NCBI RefSeq assembly: GCF_024701375.2
Contig: NZ_CP113910.1
Span: 5,766,001 to 5,830,000, forward strand
Reading direction: 5' to 3'
DNA from: Streptomyces sp. KMM 9044
Lineage (GTDB): Bacteria; Actinomycetota; Actinomycetes; Streptomycetales; Streptomycetaceae
DNA: 64,000 nucleotides
Part shown: in pieces, positions 1 through 7,106 of the stretch
Numbering within the stretch: the stretch's first letter is position 1
How the letters are laid out: each line of letters starts with the position of its first letter
The notes under the pieces: generated by a model
Told to the model about the DNA's origin: nothing
Database searches by the model: none
The model's input: only the letters and a program-made list of their open reading frames with translations
Position numbers and translations under genes: made by a program

Positions 1-362
1 CTCCTGCGGGCCGGGGGTGGCTTTCTCCCCGGTGTCTCTCGTCTCTCCGGACCGGCGCTCCGGATGTGGTGCTGCGGGCCGGGCGCTCTCCGGAGCCCGG
101 CATTCTCCTCCACGATACGACTGCTCGTGCCCGCGTGCAGGCCGCCCACGGCGCTTTCCGCGACGTCCGGGTCGTCAGGTGAGACACCGTCAGCACGAAG
201 TGCGGTCCGTCCGTCACGTCGCCAGCTCCCACCCGTCCCCGACCGGGAACCCTCCCGGCGGCCACCGTCACCACCAGTGAAGCCGGACCCGGGCGCGGTA
301 CCCATGGCCGAGCGTCGCGGGGCCACACGCGGGCGTCCAGCAGGCCGGCGCATCATGGCGGT
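1..362. other. gene-free left edge
   Basis: No reading frame here shows a recognisable protein family, ribosome-binding site or codon bias expected of this genome, and no RNA gene or strong hairpin is apparent. The left neighbour lies outside the window, so a promoter or the end of an upstream transcript could be present unseen. Confidence 0.5.
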
Positions 363-995
363 GTGCGATTCGAAGCGATCACCTGGGACCGGCTCGGCGA
401 CCTCCTCGCCGGGCGTGTGGCGAGGCTGAAGACGTCCGACGGCGGCCCCTGGCCGCGTGTCGCCTTCGACGGTGCCCCGGCCGCCGGTCCCGAAGGCCTC
501 GCCGGACGGGTCGCAGACGCCCTGCGCGTCCGCGGACGCGCATCCGTCGTCGTGAGCGCCGAGGGTTTCCTGCGCCCCGCCTCGGTCCGGCTGGAGTACG
601 GTCACCAGGACGTGGAGTCGTACTACGCCGGCTGGTACGACACCGGTGCCCTCCGGCGCGAGGTGTTCGGGCCTCTCGAACCCGGCGGGAACGGACGGGT
701 CCTGCCCGACCTGTGGGACCCGGTCACCGACCGCGCCACCCGCAGCCCCTACGTCCCGCTCCCGCCCGGCGGCGTACTGCTGCTGCACGGCCCGCTCCTC
801 CTGCGGCACCGGTTCCCCTTCGACCTGAGCGTCCACGTCTCGCTCTCCCCGGGCGCCCTGCGCCGCCGCACCCCCGAGGACGGGCACTGGACCCTGCCCG
901 CCTTCGAACGCTACGAGCGGGAGACCGACCCGGCCTGCACCGCCGACGTCCTGGTACGCGCCGACGACCCCCGCCATCCGGCGTGGCACGGCTGA
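363..995 (+). CDS. uridine kinase-like protein with degenerate P-loop
   Basis: A 210-residue protein starting at GTG. The fold resembles actinobacterial proteins annotated as uridine kinase: an N-terminal strand ending in a glycine-rich loop (around residues 36-45, DGAPAAGPEG), then a strand ending SAEGF and a YYAGWYD segment typical of the nucleoside-binding half, and a late LLLHGPLLL strand. The P-loop lysine of true kinases (GxxxxGK[ST]) is missing; proline-glutamate stands in its place. It therefore probably does not bind ATP in the usual way, or uses a divergent loop. No clear Shine-Dalgarno precedes the GTG, so the start is moderately sure. It stands alone upstream of a CBS protein. Confidence 0.7.
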   Translation: MRFEAITWDRLGDLLAGRVARLKTSDGGPWPRVAFDGAPAAGPEGLAGRVADALRVRGRASVVVSAEGFLRPASVRLEYGHQDVESYYAGWYDTGALRREVFGPLEPGGNGRVLPDLWDPVTDRATRSPYVPLPPGGVLLLHGPLLLRHRFPFDLSVHVSLSPGALRRRTPEDGHWTLPAFERYERETDPACTADVLVRADDPRHPAWHG

Positions 996-1104
996 GCCGT
1001 ACGGGCGAAGGTGCGGGGCCCCGGCCACACGACGACAATGAAGGGCGCCGGTACTCGCGGTGCGCCCCGCGCCGCGCCGGCCGTCCGGCACCGGGAGGTA
1101 CCTC

Positions 1105-1533
1105 ATGACCACCGCCGGAGACATCATGCACCGCGGCGCCCAGTGGATCCCCGCCCACGAGACGGTCGACCGCGCCGCTCAGCTGATGCGAGACCTGAAC
1201 GTCGGCGCGCTGCCCATCAGCGACGAGAACGAGCGCCTGTGCGGCATCCTCACCGACCGCGACATCGTCGTCGGCTGCGTGGCCATGGGCCACGATCCGG
1301 CCAGGGTCACAGCGGGGGAGATGGCCAAGGGCACACCGCGCTGGATCGGGGCGGACGCCGACGTCGACGAGGTCCTCCGAGAGATGCAGACACACCGCAT
1401 CCGCCGGCTCCCCGTCATCGAGGACAAGCGTCTGGTCGGCATGATCAGCGAGGCCGATCTCGCCCAGCACCTGACGGACGGCCAGATCGCCACCTGGGCG
1501 GAGCACGTCTACGCCAGGACCCCGTCCGGCTGA
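1105..1533 (+). CDS. two-CBS-domain protein
   Basis: A 142-residue protein made of two CBS motifs. The first (about residues 8-60) has GALPISDENERLCGILTDRDIV and the second (about 78-125) has RIRRLPVIEDKRLVGMISEADL. CBS pairs bind adenine nucleotides and often regulate a partner; stand-alone ones are common in Streptomyces. No other domain is attached, so the partner cannot be named. The ATG at 1105 is preferred over an upstream in-frame GTG because GGGAGG lies at 1093-1098, seven bases before it, and because the domain begins directly after it. Confidence 0.9.
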   Translation: MTTAGDIMHRGAQWIPAHETVDRAAQLMRDLNVGALPISDENERLCGILTDRDIVVGCVAMGHDPARVTAGEMAKGTPRWIGADADVDEVLREMQTHRIRRLPVIEDKRLVGMISEADLAQHLTDGQIATWAEHVYARTPSG

Positions 1534-1851
1534 ACGCGCACCGTTGCACCGAGCCGTGCGGCGGTGGGTGTCGGAGCCGACGGCTGCGCCGGAAGAACCG
1601 GTACGGCAGCGGACACGCGACGGGTACGACGCCGATGACCGTGCCGTAGCCGTACCGCCGGCCTAGCTGCAGGACATCGGCCGCCACCTCGCCGCCGTCG
1701 CCGCGGCACCTGGATCTGGCGACGACCCTTGTGGTCTCGGCCTGGAGACGTATGGCCCGACCCTGCCCGGGGACGCGGGACGCAAGCCCGAGACCACGGT
1801 CCGTCGGAGGTCGGAGGTCGGAGGTCGGAGGTCGGAGGTCGGACGAGGCCG
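1534..1851. other. gene-free stretch with a heptamer repeat
   Basis: No recognisable gene between the CBS gene and the end of psuK. The only structure seen is the 7-bp tandem repeat at 1804-1842, listed separately. The rest is GC-rich sequence without a domain in any frame. Confidence 0.5.
1804..1842 (+). repeat. 7-bp tandem repeat (TCGGAGG)x5
   Basis: Five perfect head-to-tail copies of TCGGAGG followed by a partial TCGGA, ending ten bases before the stop codon of psuK (which is on the opposite strand). Each unit contains GGAGG. It lies outside any gene. The repeat is likely a slippage minisatellite and may vary between strains. Confidence 0.9.
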
Positions 1852-2853
1852 TCAGGCCGGTCGCGGCGGGCGGCCTCCCTCCTGACGCACGGCCAGCGCA
1901 CCCGCCCTGCACCCCTCGGCCGCCGCATGCTCCGGGTCGGCGCCCGCCATGAGGGCGGTGAGGAACGCGCCCGTGAAGGCGTCGCCGGCGCCCGTGCTGT
2001 CCCGGGGTGTCGCCGCTACGGCGGGAACGCGGACGCACACTTGGCCGGCCCGGGCCAGCAGCGCACCCTCGGCTCCTTGTTTGGACACGACCAGCGGAAC
2101 CCGCCGGCTCAGCCGCGCCGCCGCGTCCGCAGCCCCGGACAACCCCGTGAGCAGGTACGCCTCGTCCCGGCTGGGCAGCAGGATGTCCACACCCTCGACG
2201 AGGGACAGGAACCGGTCGGCGCCCAGCTGCGCGAGGAAACCGGCCGACGCCGGATCCACGCTCACCGGCACTCCACGTGCGCGTGCCGCCGTCAGAGCCT
2301 CTGCCACGAGCGCCCGGCCCGGTTCGCCGAACAGCAGATAGCCCGACAGGTGCAGACGGGCCACCCCGTCCAGCAGCGCGTCCGACCAGTCAGCGGGTCC
2401 GAGCCGCAGCGAGGCGCCACTGTCGGTGAGGAAGGTCCGCTCGGCCGCCGCGCCCTCGTCGACCAGACAGATCACGCTCCCGGTGGGCGCCTGTGGATCG
2501 ACCACCAGCAGGGGACGCACCCCGCAGGCGGCCAGTTCCCGGGTGTGCCACGCCGCCGCGTCCTCGCCCACCCGTCCGAGCAGCCGCACCTCCGCGTCGC
2601 CCCAGCACGCAGCCCAGCAGGCCACATTGGCTCCCGCGCCGCCGGGCACCGTCCGGATCGCCGCCACGGTGTCCGTACCCGGGGCGAGCGGCCCCCGGTG
2701 CCGGGCGACCACATCGGTGATGACGTCACCGATGACCAGCAGCGCGCCGGACCGGGCACGGGCACCCGCGCCGGAGCGTGCGCCGGCCGTCTCCGTCGCA
2801 CGCTCCGCCCCGACGGCGTCGCCGCCCCCGTCACCCGGGATTACCGCCGTCAC
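1852..2853 (-). CDS. psuK: PfkB-family pseudouridine kinase
   Basis: A 333-residue ribokinase-fold kinase. The first ~35 residues are a low-complexity Ala/Gly extension; the kinase starts at LLVIGDVITDVV. The PfkB signatures are present: GGAGANVA near the N-terminus and, near the C-terminus, DSTGAGDAFTGAF with the catalytic Asp. The gene starts six bases after psuG ends, on the same strand. Families that sit next to psuG phosphorylate pseudouridine to pseudouridine 5'-phosphate, so this role is inferred from the pairing; sequence alone says sugar/nucleoside kinase. No nucleoside transporter is visible beside the pair. The true start may be about 30 codons inside because the extension is poorly conserved in type. 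Confidence 0.82.
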   Translation of the reverse strand: MTAVIPGDGGGDAVGAERATETAGARSGAGARARSGALLVIGDVITDVVARHRGPLAPGTDTVAAIRTVPGGAGANVACWAACWGDAEVRLLGRVGEDAAAWHTRELAACGVRPLLVVDPQAPTGSVICLVDEGAAAERTFLTDSGASLRLGPADWSDALLDGVARLHLSGYLLFGEPGRALVAEALTAARARGVPVSVDPASAGFLAQLGADRFLSLVEGVDILLPSRDEAYLLTGLSGAADAAARLSRRVPLVVSKQGAEGALLARAGQVCVRVPAVAATPRDSTGAGDAFTGAFLTALMAGADPEHAAAEGCRAGALAVRQEGGRPPRPA

Positions 2854-2859
2854 GCCTCC

Positions 2860-3768
2860 TCACGCCCCGGTCCAGGCCGTCGCGATGCGGGCCGCCAGCC
2901 GTACGTTGCCCCGGACCGCCGCCAGGTTGGCGGCGAGGGACGCACCGTCGGTGTGCCGTACCAGGTGGTCGAGCAGGAACGGAGTGACCGCCTGACCGGT
3001 GACGCACTCCTCCTCGCACGCGCGCAGCGCCTCGTCGAGCACCCGCGCGTGCAGCCCGGGGTCCAACTGCTCGTCCTCAGGCACGGGATGGGCCACGATC
3101 AGCGCCGACTCGGCTCCGCCCAGGGCGTCCTGCGCCCGCATCACCTCCGCCACCTGCTCCGGCGCGTCCAGCCGCCAGTCCACGGGGTGCCCGGAGTCCG
3201 ACAGATAGAAGCCGGGGAAGCGGTCCGTGCCGTACCCGGCGACCGCGACCCCCAGGGTCTCCAGCCGCTGCAGCGTCGCAGGTACGTCCAGGATCGACTT
3301 CACGCCCGCGCACACCACGGTGATTCTGGTCCGCGCCAGCAGTCCGAGGTCGGCCGACTCGTCCTGGGTCACCGTCCACTCACGGTGCACGCCACCGAGC
3401 CCGCCGGTCGCGAACACCCGTACGCCCGCGAGCGCGGCCAGCAGGGCGGTGGCCGACACCGTGGTGGCACCGCTCGCCCCGGACGCCACCGCGAGCGGCA
3501 GGTCGCGATGGCCGAGCTTGCGGATGCCGTCCTCATGGGCGATCCGCTCCAGCTGCTCCTCGTCCAGGCCGACCCGGGGCTGCCCGTCCAGCACGGCGAC
3601 CGTGGCGGGCACGGCGCCCTCCCGCCGCACCACCGCCTCCAGCTCCCTCGCCACCCGGAGACTGCGCGGCCGGGGCAGCCCGTGCGCGATGATCGTGGAC
3701 TCCAGGGCCACCACCGGTCGGCGGGCGGCGATCGCCTCCCGTACCTCTTCGGACACCGTAGGGCTCAC
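2860..3768 (-). CDS. psuG: pseudouridine-5'-phosphate glycosidase
   Basis: A 302-residue protein of the PsuG/IndA family, which reversibly splits pseudouridine 5'-phosphate into uracil and ribose 5-phosphate by breaking a C-C glycosidic bond. Family marks seen in order: ALESTIIAHGLPRP near the start (with the catalytic Glu), the active-site lysine region GIRKLGHRDL, FATGGLGGVHR, and GVKSILDVPATLQRLE. Length fits the family (about 300). Starts at GTG and is the first gene of a two-gene operon with the kinase 6 bp downstream. Confidence 0.93.
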   Translation of the reverse strand: MSPTVSEEVREAIAARRPVVALESTIIAHGLPRPRSLRVARELEAVVRREGAVPATVAVLDGQPRVGLDEEQLERIAHEDGIRKLGHRDLPLAVASGASGATTVSATALLAALAGVRVFATGGLGGVHREWTVTQDESADLGLLARTRITVVCAGVKSILDVPATLQRLETLGVAVAGYGTDRFPGFYLSDSGHPVDWRLDAPEQVAEVMRAQDALGGAESALIVAHPVPEDEQLDPGLHARVLDEALRACEEECVTGQAVTPFLLDHLVRHTDGASLAANLAAVRGNVRLAARIATAWTGA

Positions 3769-3865
3769 GCGCCGTCTCCCGTCTGTCGCTCCTCCCTCAT
3801 CCCTGGCGGGTCGGGCAGCCGGTCAAACACCTTGCGGGCCACCACGGATCTCGCGGAGCCTGGGA

Positions 3866-3895
3866 CCCATGACGCAGAAACCCATGACGCAGAAA
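3866..3895 (+). repeat. 15-bp tandem duplication at a start codon
   Basis: The 15-mer CCCATGACGCAGAAA occurs twice in direct succession (3866-3880 and 3881-3895). It spans the start codon of the VOC protein, so the gene has two in-frame ATGs, 15 bp apart, and encodes MTQKP twice. Confidence 0.95.
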
Positions 3896-4327
3896 CCCAC
3901 GACCGGGAACACGGCACGTCTCGACCACGTCGTCCTCTGGGTGCGCGATCCGATCGAGGCCGCCGGATTCTACGAGAAGGCGGTCGGCCTGGAAACGGTC
4001 AGGCTCGCCGACTTCTCCGTGGGGGAGGCGCCCTTCCCCTCGGTACGGGTCAACGAGGAGACCATTCTCGACCTCATGCCGCTCGCCATGGCGGAACGCA
4101 TGACGATGCTGCCCGGCGCCGCCGAAGCCTCCGGCCACCCCGTCAACCACGTCTGCCTGTCCCTGCCCGCGGACGACTTCGACGCCCTCCGCAGCCGCCT
4201 CGAGGAACAGTCCGTACCCATGACGGAGCTCTCGCACGGCTCCTTCGGCGCACGCGGACCAGCCAGGCGCAGTTTCTACTTCCGCGACCCCGACGGAAAC
4301 GTGTTCGAAGCGCGGCACTACGGCTGA
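3869..4327 (+). CDS. VOC (glyoxalase/bleomycin-resistance fold) protein
   Basis: A 152-residue single vicinal-oxygen-chelate module pair. It opens RLDHVVLWVRDPIEAAGFYEKAVGL, the usual first beta-alpha-beta unit with a metal-ligand His, and ends RRSFYFRDPDGNVFEARHYG, the usual last strand with a metal-ligand Glu. Substrate is unknown; the superfamily covers glyoxalases, dioxygenases and drug-binding proteins. The start is ambiguous because the first 15 bp are duplicated: ATG 3869 or ATG 3884. It converges on ogt, 22 bp away. Confidence 0.85.
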   Translation: MTQKPMTQKPTTGNTARLDHVVLWVRDPIEAAGFYEKAVGLETVRLADFSVGEAPFPSVRVNEETILDLMPLAMAERMTMLPGAAEASGHPVNHVCLSLPADDFDALRSRLEEQSVPMTELSHGSFGARGPARRSFYFRDPDGNVFEARHYG

Positions 4328-4349
4328 CCCGCGCGACCGGGCCCGGTGG

Positions 4350-4904
4350 TCAGAACAAGGGGTCCGGCAGCACGCCCTCCAGGGCGAGCAGCCGGCGTTT
4401 GGCCTCCAGCCCGCCCCCGAAGCCGCCGATGCCGCCGTCGCTCTCCACGACCCGGTGACAGGGCACGACCACGGGCAGGGGATTCGCGCCCATCGCCGCG
4501 CCGACGGCCTGGGCGCCTTCCGGCCGGCCGACCCGCCCGGCCAGATCGCCGTACCCCACGACCGTGCCGTACGGCACGCCGGCGGCCAGCTCGCGCAGGA
4601 CCTCCCGGCTGAAGCCGGAGATCAGCGACCAGTCCAGGGGCAGGTCGAAAGCGCGCCGCTCACCCGCGAAGTACGCCTCGACCTGGTGTATCGCCTCGGT
4701 GAGCAGCGGGGAACCGGGATCCTCGGCGGGCTTGCTGCCGAGCCGGGACGCCAGCCGCTCCAGCGCGCTGTCGCGGACCTCGTCCGTGGCGTGGAACACG
4801 ACGCTGACCAGGCCCTCACGGGTCGCGGCCAGCAGCAGAGGACCGATGCCGGTGCCGACGACGGCCCACACGACCCGCTGTTCGTACTGCCCATGGCTGT
4901 CCAT
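4350..4904 (-). CDS. ogt: methylated-DNA-protein-cysteine methyltransferase
   Basis: A 184-residue suicide repair protein that takes alkyl groups from O6-alkylguanine. The active site PCHRVV with the acceptor Cys is present, preceded by GYGDLAGRVGRPEGAQAVGAAMGANPLP, the helix-turn-helix and Asn hinge of the family. The N-terminal domain (VVWAVVGTGIGPLLLAATREGL) is intact. An upstream in-frame TTG at 4934 exists, but it lies inside the promoter motif described at 4912-4934, so the ATG at 4904 is the real start; it is only seven bases past the -10, which implies a leaderless mRNA. Likely induced by DNA damage. Confidence 0.95.
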   Translation of the reverse strand: MDSHGQYEQRVVWAVVGTGIGPLLLAATREGLVSVVFHATDEVRDSALERLASRLGSKPAEDPGSPLLTEAIHQVEAYFAGERRAFDLPLDWSLISGFSREVLRELAAGVPYGTVVGYGDLAGRVGRPEGAQAVGAAMGANPLPVVVPCHRVVESDGGIGGFGGGLEAKRRLLALEGVLPDPLF

Positions 4905-4911
4905 GCGCCCT

Positions 4912-4934
4912 ACCGTACGACCCGCCACCGACAA
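4912..4934 (-). promoter_or_regulatory. PafBC/RecA-NDp-type DNA-damage promoter of ogt
   Basis: Read on the minus strand: TTGTCGGTG (4934-4926), eight bases, then TACGGT (4917-4912). This is an exact match to the published RecA-independent damage-promoter consensus TTGTCRGTG-N8-TANNNT of actinobacteria. The ogt ATG at 4904 follows the -10 by seven bases. Confidence 0.85.
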
Positions 4935-4955
4935 CCCTCCGAAGGGGAGCAGAGA

Positions 4956-5828
4956 TCAGCCGCCCACCGCGTTCCGCACCACGTCGGGCTTGTTGGTGAT
5001 GATCCCGTCGACACCGAACCCGGCGGCCCGCCGGGCCGCGGTCGCCTCGTCCACCGTCCAGGTGAGGACCTCCAGAGGCTTGCCGTGCGGTCCCTCGAAG
5101 CCCTGGACGGCGGCGACGTAGCCGACGGACAGGGAGGTGTGCGAGGGGTTGATCTGGTCGGCGAAGTCCGCGTACGCGGGCAGGTCCTTCACGGGAGGCG
5201 CACCGAGGAAGCCGGTCCTCACCCCGGGTTTCAGCTCGTGCACGGTCCGCACGCTGTCCGCGCTGAAGCTCTGCACGACCAGCCGGGTCTCCAGATGCGC
5301 GCGGTCGAGCCACCCCTCGTTGCTCAGGGTTTTCAGGGTCTCGCTCTCGATGCCGGGGTACAGCCGGGGGTTCTTGATCTCCAGGAGCAGCTTCTGGCCG
5401 TGTCGCTCGACCCTTCGGACGAACTGCTCCAGCGTCGGCACGCGCGTGCCCGCGAAGGCGGGACCGAACCAGCTGCCCGCGTCGAGCCGGGCGATCTCCG
5501 CCGCGGTGAAGTCCTTCACCTTCCAGGGCGACCGGCCGGGGAAGACCTCCTCGACGTCCGTGGTGCGCGCCAGGCTGTCGTCGTGCAGGACGACGAGTTC
5601 GCCGTCCCTGGTGCGCTGGACGTCGTTCTCCACCCAGTCGATGCCGAGCCCGGCAGCCGTGTCGACGGCCGGAAGAGTGTTTTCAGGTGCGTATCCGGAG
5701 GCGCCCCGGTGGGCGACGACCAGGGGGAGCGCGCCACTGCCGGCGCCATGTGCGGGGGAGGGGGAAAGCAGGAGGGCGGCGGCTCCCAGGAGCGCGGTGG
5801 CCGAGGCGACAACGGTGTGCGTGTGCAT
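4956..5828 (-). CDS. glpQ: secreted glycerophosphodiester phosphodiesterase
   Basis: A 290-residue protein. Residues 1-28 form a signal peptide (short N-region, hydrophobic TALLGAAALLL, cleavage near AHG-AG). The GDPD catalytic motifs follow: VVAHRGASGYAPENT with HR and Glu, ENDVQRTRDGELVVLHDDSL with E-x-D and the second His, and later LLLEIKNP. It hydrolyses glycerophosphodiesters to glycerol 3-phosphate outside the membrane. Located 51 bp upstream of ogt on the same strand, but ogt has its own promoter. In Streptomyces such genes are often phosphate-controlled; I could not find a convincing PHO box here. Confidence 0.9.
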   Translation of the reverse strand: MHTHTVVASATALLGAAALLLSPSPAHGAGSGALPLVVAHRGASGYAPENTLPAVDTAAGLGIDWVENDVQRTRDGELVVLHDDSLARTTDVEEVFPGRSPWKVKDFTAAEIARLDAGSWFGPAFAGTRVPTLEQFVRRVERHGQKLLLEIKNPRLYPGIESETLKTLSNEGWLDRAHLETRLVVQSFSADSVRTVHELKPGVRTGFLGAPPVKDLPAYADFADQINPSHTSLSVGYVAAVQGFEGPHGKPLEVLTWTVDEATAARRAAGFGVDGIITNKPDVVRNAVGG

Positions 5829-6193
5829 GCGTACTCCTCGCGTCGAGCGGTCGGGTCGTCGTCCGGCAGGCGGATCACCGCCGGGCGGGTGGGTGGGTGA
5901 CGCCAGGGCGGTCGGATCATCGTCCTGCGTCGAGATATCACGGGCAGCTCAACTGTGACAGCAGAGAATCGACGGAGAGTGTGCGCAGAATGACCACAGA
6001 GTGAACAGGCTTGCCCAACTGTGCACGCCGGAGCCGCACAAGTGAGGCAAGGGCGTGTTTCTTTGCCCGATAGTCGTTGAACCATTCCGGTGAGGTCATA
6101 CTCTCTGCGTCAACCCTGACCGTCGGCGCGGTCCTGGGAGGGGGTTCACAACCGGGAATTCCGGGACGCAAAGGGTGGGAAGGGCAGCCGCGC
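5829..6193. other. divergent intergenic region glpQ / MHYT gene
   Basis: This 365-bp region is lower in GC than its surroundings (5930-6110), as expected for a shared promoter region between two divergent genes. No gene is seen. On the plus strand a TTGAAC (6077-6082) is followed by CATACT (6097-6102), but the 14-bp gap is too short for a standard promoter, so I do not call it. Confidence 0.5.
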
Positions 6194-7066
6194 ATGCAGA
6201 GCACGGTCGACGGATTCAGCTACGGTCTGGTCACACCAGTGGCGGCCTTCCTCATGGCCTGCCTCGGTGGCGCCCTGGGGCTCAGATGCGCCACCCGGCC
6301 GCTCGTCATGGCCGGGTCGTGGCGCCCTGGCTGGCTCGCCCTGGGCTCGGCGGCCATCGGATCCGGCATATGGACGATGCACTTCGTCGCGATGATGGGC
6401 TTCACGATCGAGAGCACGCCGATCCACTACGACCGCGTGATGACGTTCGCCAGTCTCGCCGTCGCCGTCGTCATGGTGGGTACCGGGATCTTCATCGTCG
6501 GCTACCGGGGTGCCACCGGAACGGCCCTGTTCACCGGCGGCACCATCACCGGCCTCGGCATCGCCTCCATGCACTACCTGGGCATGGCCAGCATGAGCCT
6601 CGACGGGCGGCTGGAGTACAACACCCTCACCGTCGCCGCGTCCGTCGCCGTCGCCATGGCCGCCGCGACCGCCGCCCTGTGGGCGGCCGCACAGGCCAGG
6701 GGTTTCCTGTGGAGCGTGGGCGCGAGCCTTGTCATGGGCCTCGCGGTCACCGGCATGCACTACACCGGCATGGCGGCCCTGGAGATCCACATCCACGGGA
6801 CGGCAGATCCCACCACGGGAGAATCCGCAGCCGCCCTGCTCGCGCCCATGATGCTCGGGCCGCTCGCCCTCCTGGTCCTGGCCGGCATCGTGGTGATCTT
6901 CGACCCGTTGGTGATCATGGGACGGCCCGGCCCCGCACCCGTCGAACACAAGCCCGGCATCCCCGCCCACCCCTGGCACCACTCCTCCTCGACGCACCCG
7001 ACGCGCCTGCGACTGCGTGCCCGCGGCCCGGTCGAGCACCGCACCCGCACCCCGCAGAAACGCTGA
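6194..7066 (+). CDS. MHYT-domain integral membrane signal protein
   Basis: A 290-residue membrane protein with seven hydrophobic helices carrying the repeated MHYT-type motifs: [21 protein letters not shown] and [11 protein letters not shown]. The conserved Met and His residues at membrane faces are thought to bind copper and sense oxygen, CO or NO. A cytoplasmic tail of about 60 residues rich in Pro, His and Arg follows; there is no GGDEF/EAL output domain, so how it signals is unknown. The ATG at 6194 has GGGAAGGG at 6177-6184. It ends 11 bp before the uvrB promoter motif. Confidence 0.88.
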   Translation: MQSTVDGFSYGLVTPVAAFLMACLGGALGLRCATRPLVMAGSWRPGWLALGSAAIGSGIWTMHFVAMMGFTIESTPIHYDRVMTFASLAVAVVMVGTGIFIVGYRGATGTALFTGGTITGLGIASMHYLGMASMSLDGRLEYNTLTVAASVAVAMAAATAALWAAAQARGFLWSVGASLVMGLAVTGMHYTGMAALEIHIHGTADPTTGESAAALLAPMMLGPLALLVLAGIVVIFDPLVIMGRPGPAPVEHKPGIPAHPWHHSSSTHPTRLRLRARGPVEHRTRTPQKR

Positions 7067-7076
7067 CCGGGACCCC

Positions 7077-7099
7077 TTGTCAGTGGGGGGCCGTACGGT
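7077..7099 (+). promoter_or_regulatory. PafBC/RecA-NDp-type DNA-damage promoter of uvrB
   Basis: TTGTCAGTG (7077-7085), eight bases, TACGGT (7094-7099): an exact match to TTGTCRGTG-N8-TANNNT. The uvrB ATG at 7107 follows the -10 by seven bases, the same geometry as at ogt, so the transcript is probably leaderless. Confidence 0.88.
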
Positions 7100-7106
7100 G
7101 GGTGGC

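Noticed and set aside
724..1506. Long minus-strand frames opposite the CBS and kinase-like genes
   Set aside because: Shadow frames of high-GC codon bias; no domain, and the plus strand has clear families.
1729..4458. Plus-strand 909-residue frame across psuK, psuG and the VOC gene
   Set aside because: Antisense to two recognised genes, Arg/Pro-rich and without any domain.
4905..4934. Longer ogt start at 4934
   Set aside because: It begins on the first base of the TTGTCGGTG element, so it would lie upstream of the transcript.
5829..6193. PHO boxes for PhoP control of glpQ
   Set aside because: No pair of 11-base direct repeats matching the Streptomyces consensus could be found by eye.
7017..7106. 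Longer uvrB start upstream of ATG 7107
   Set aside because: The extra residues overlap the MHYT gene and run across the damage promoter; no family similarity.
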